Shown: in pieces, positions 20,457-21,187 of the stretch
Numbering within the stretch: position 1 is the first letter of the stretch
Layout of the letters: the number at the start of each line of letters is the position of its first letter
Assembly: GCA_035642125.1 (NCBI GenBank)
Contig: DASQSZ010000473.1
Span: 1 to 21,187 of the forward strand
Length of the DNA: 21,187 nucleotides
Direction of reading: 5' to 3'
Origin: CALAED01 sp937891035
GTDB taxonomy: Bacteria > Actinomycetota > Actinomycetes > Streptosporangiales > Streptosporangiaceae
Notes under the pieces: generated by a model
The model's database searches: none
What the model saw: only the letters and a program-made list of their open reading frames with translations
Told to the model about the DNA's origin: nothing
Position numbers and translations under genes: made by a program

Positions 20457-21187
20457 GTGACTGACGTGAATGAGATTTCGATTCCAGTCGCGCGGCCCGT
20501 GATCGGTGATGCCGAGGTCGAGGCGGCGGTTCGGGTGTTGCGCAGTGGGCGGGTGGTGCAGGGACCCGAGGTGGCGGGGTTTGAGGAGGAGTTTTCGGGG
20601 TTGGTCGGGGGGCGGCTGTGCGTGGCGGTGAATTCCGGGACCTCGGCGTTGCAGTTGGCGTTGCTGGGCCTGGGGATCGGGCGGGGTGACGAGGTGGTTG
20701 TGCCGTCGTTTTCCTTCGCGGCCAGTGCGAACGCGGTGCGGCTGGTGGGGGCGCGGCCGGTGTTCGCCGACATCGAGCGCGGGAGTTTTTGCCTTGATCC
20801 GGAGGCGGCGGCCGCGGTGATCGGGCCGCGGACGGCTGCGGTGATGCCGGTGCATCTGTATGGCCATCCGGCGTCGATGGATGCGGTGGGGGCCCTGGCG
20901 CGGCGGCATGGCCTGGCGGTGGTCGAGGACGCGTGCCAGGCGCACGGGGCGGCGTGGGGCGGCCGGCCGGTGGGCGGGTTCGGCGCGGCGGGGTGTTTCA
21001 GCTTCTATCCGACGAAGAACATGCATGCCCTGGAGGGTGGCATGATCGTGACGGCGGACGCGGGATTGGCGCGCCGGTTGCGGCTGTTGCGCAACCAGGG
21101 GATGGAACGGCCGTATGCCAATGAGATCGTGGGCGCGAACGCGCGGATGACGGATGTGGCGGCGGCCGTCGGACGGGTGCAGTTGCG
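20457..21187 (+). CDS. DegT/DnrJ/EryC1/StrS family PLP aminotransferase, 3'-truncated by the window edge
   Basis: Transfers an amino group, usually from glutamate, to a keto sugar nucleotide. 243 codons are visible (about two thirds of a typical 360-400-residue protein) with no stop. Motifs are VNSGTSALQLAL (58-69, phosphate binding), PSFSFAASANAV (83-94), VEDACQAHGA (156-165, Asp158 for the PLP ring nitrogen) and FSFYPTKNMHALEGG (181-195) with the Schiff-base Lys187, followed by LRNQGM and ANARMTDVAAAVGRVQL. The GTG start has GGAGGAG (20442-20448) 8 nt upstream. Beside a Gfo/Idh dehydrogenase and a WbpD-like acetyltransferase it is a candidate WbpE-like 3-aminotransferase; other sugar aminotransferases of this family look similar, so the regiochemistry is inferred. 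Confidence 0.93.
   Translation, partial: MTDVNEISIPVARPVIGDAEVEAAVRVLRSGRVVQGPEVAGFEEEFSGLVGGRLCVAVNSGTSALQLALLGLGIGRGDEVVVPSFSFAASANAVRLVGARPVFADIERGSFCLDPEAAAAVIGPRTAAVMPVHLYGHPASMDAVGALARRHGLAVVEDACQAHGAAWGGRPVGGFGAAGCFSFYPTKNMHALEGGMIVTADAGLARRLRLLRNQGMERPYANEIVGANARMTDVAAAVGRVQL

Noticed and set aside
20418..21026. 202-codon reverse frame over the aminotransferase
   Set aside because: The forward frame carries the PLP lysine, the aspartate and a strong ribosome binding site; the reverse frame is Arg/His/Pro-rich shadow.

Overview
The window is high-GC DNA with strong G/C third-position bias, GTG starts and TANNNT-type -10 boxes, which points to an actinomycete. A complete mreBCD-mrdA-rodA cluster excludes the Corynebacteriales-type apical growers that lack mreB. 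Gene order and protein style suggest Streptosporangiales or a relative; that placement is inference, not a database result.

Left part (1-3625): the 3' part of folC, a DUF4233 membrane protein overlapping it by 4 bp, a roughly 500-residue polytopic MFS-like membrane protein with its own AT-rich leader, and ndk. folC-DUF4233-ndk is a familiar actinobacterial order, so the MFS-like gene looks like an insertion. A strong hairpin terminator follows ndk.

Middle part (3750-13285): the elongasome operon mreB, mreC, mreD, mrdA (PBP2) and rodA, which guides and polymerises lateral-wall peptidoglycan. It has two odd junctions: a GCGAGCC-repeat mini-ORF between mreD and mrdA, and a four-codon minicistron between mrdA and rodA. 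Next come an unrecognised helical (TPR-like) protein that appears to be leaderless, and a TIGR03960-type B12-binding/radical SAM protein. The usual DUF2344 partner and rne do not follow the radical SAM gene in this window.

Right part (13286-21187): a surface-glycan island. A forward operon encodes a Gfo/Idh/MocA sugar-nucleotide dehydrogenase (with an in-frame low-complexity repeat), a GT4-like glycosyltransferase, and a GT2 glycosyltransferase whose motifs recall the wall-teichoic-acid GlcNAc transferases TarS/TarP. A convergent two-gene operon encodes another GT-B glycosyltransferase and a WbpD/WlbB-like hexapeptide N-acetyltransferase. Divergent from that operon, across a palindrome-bearing promoter region, is a DegT/DnrJ/EryC1 aminotransferase that runs off the window end. 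Dehydrogenase, aminotransferase and acetyltransferase together match the WbpB-WbpE-WbpD logic for making a 3-acetamido (2,3-diacetamido) sugar nucleotide. The glycosyltransferases would then place this or other sugars on a cell-wall polymer. No tRNA, rRNA, insertion sequence or CRISPR array was seen.
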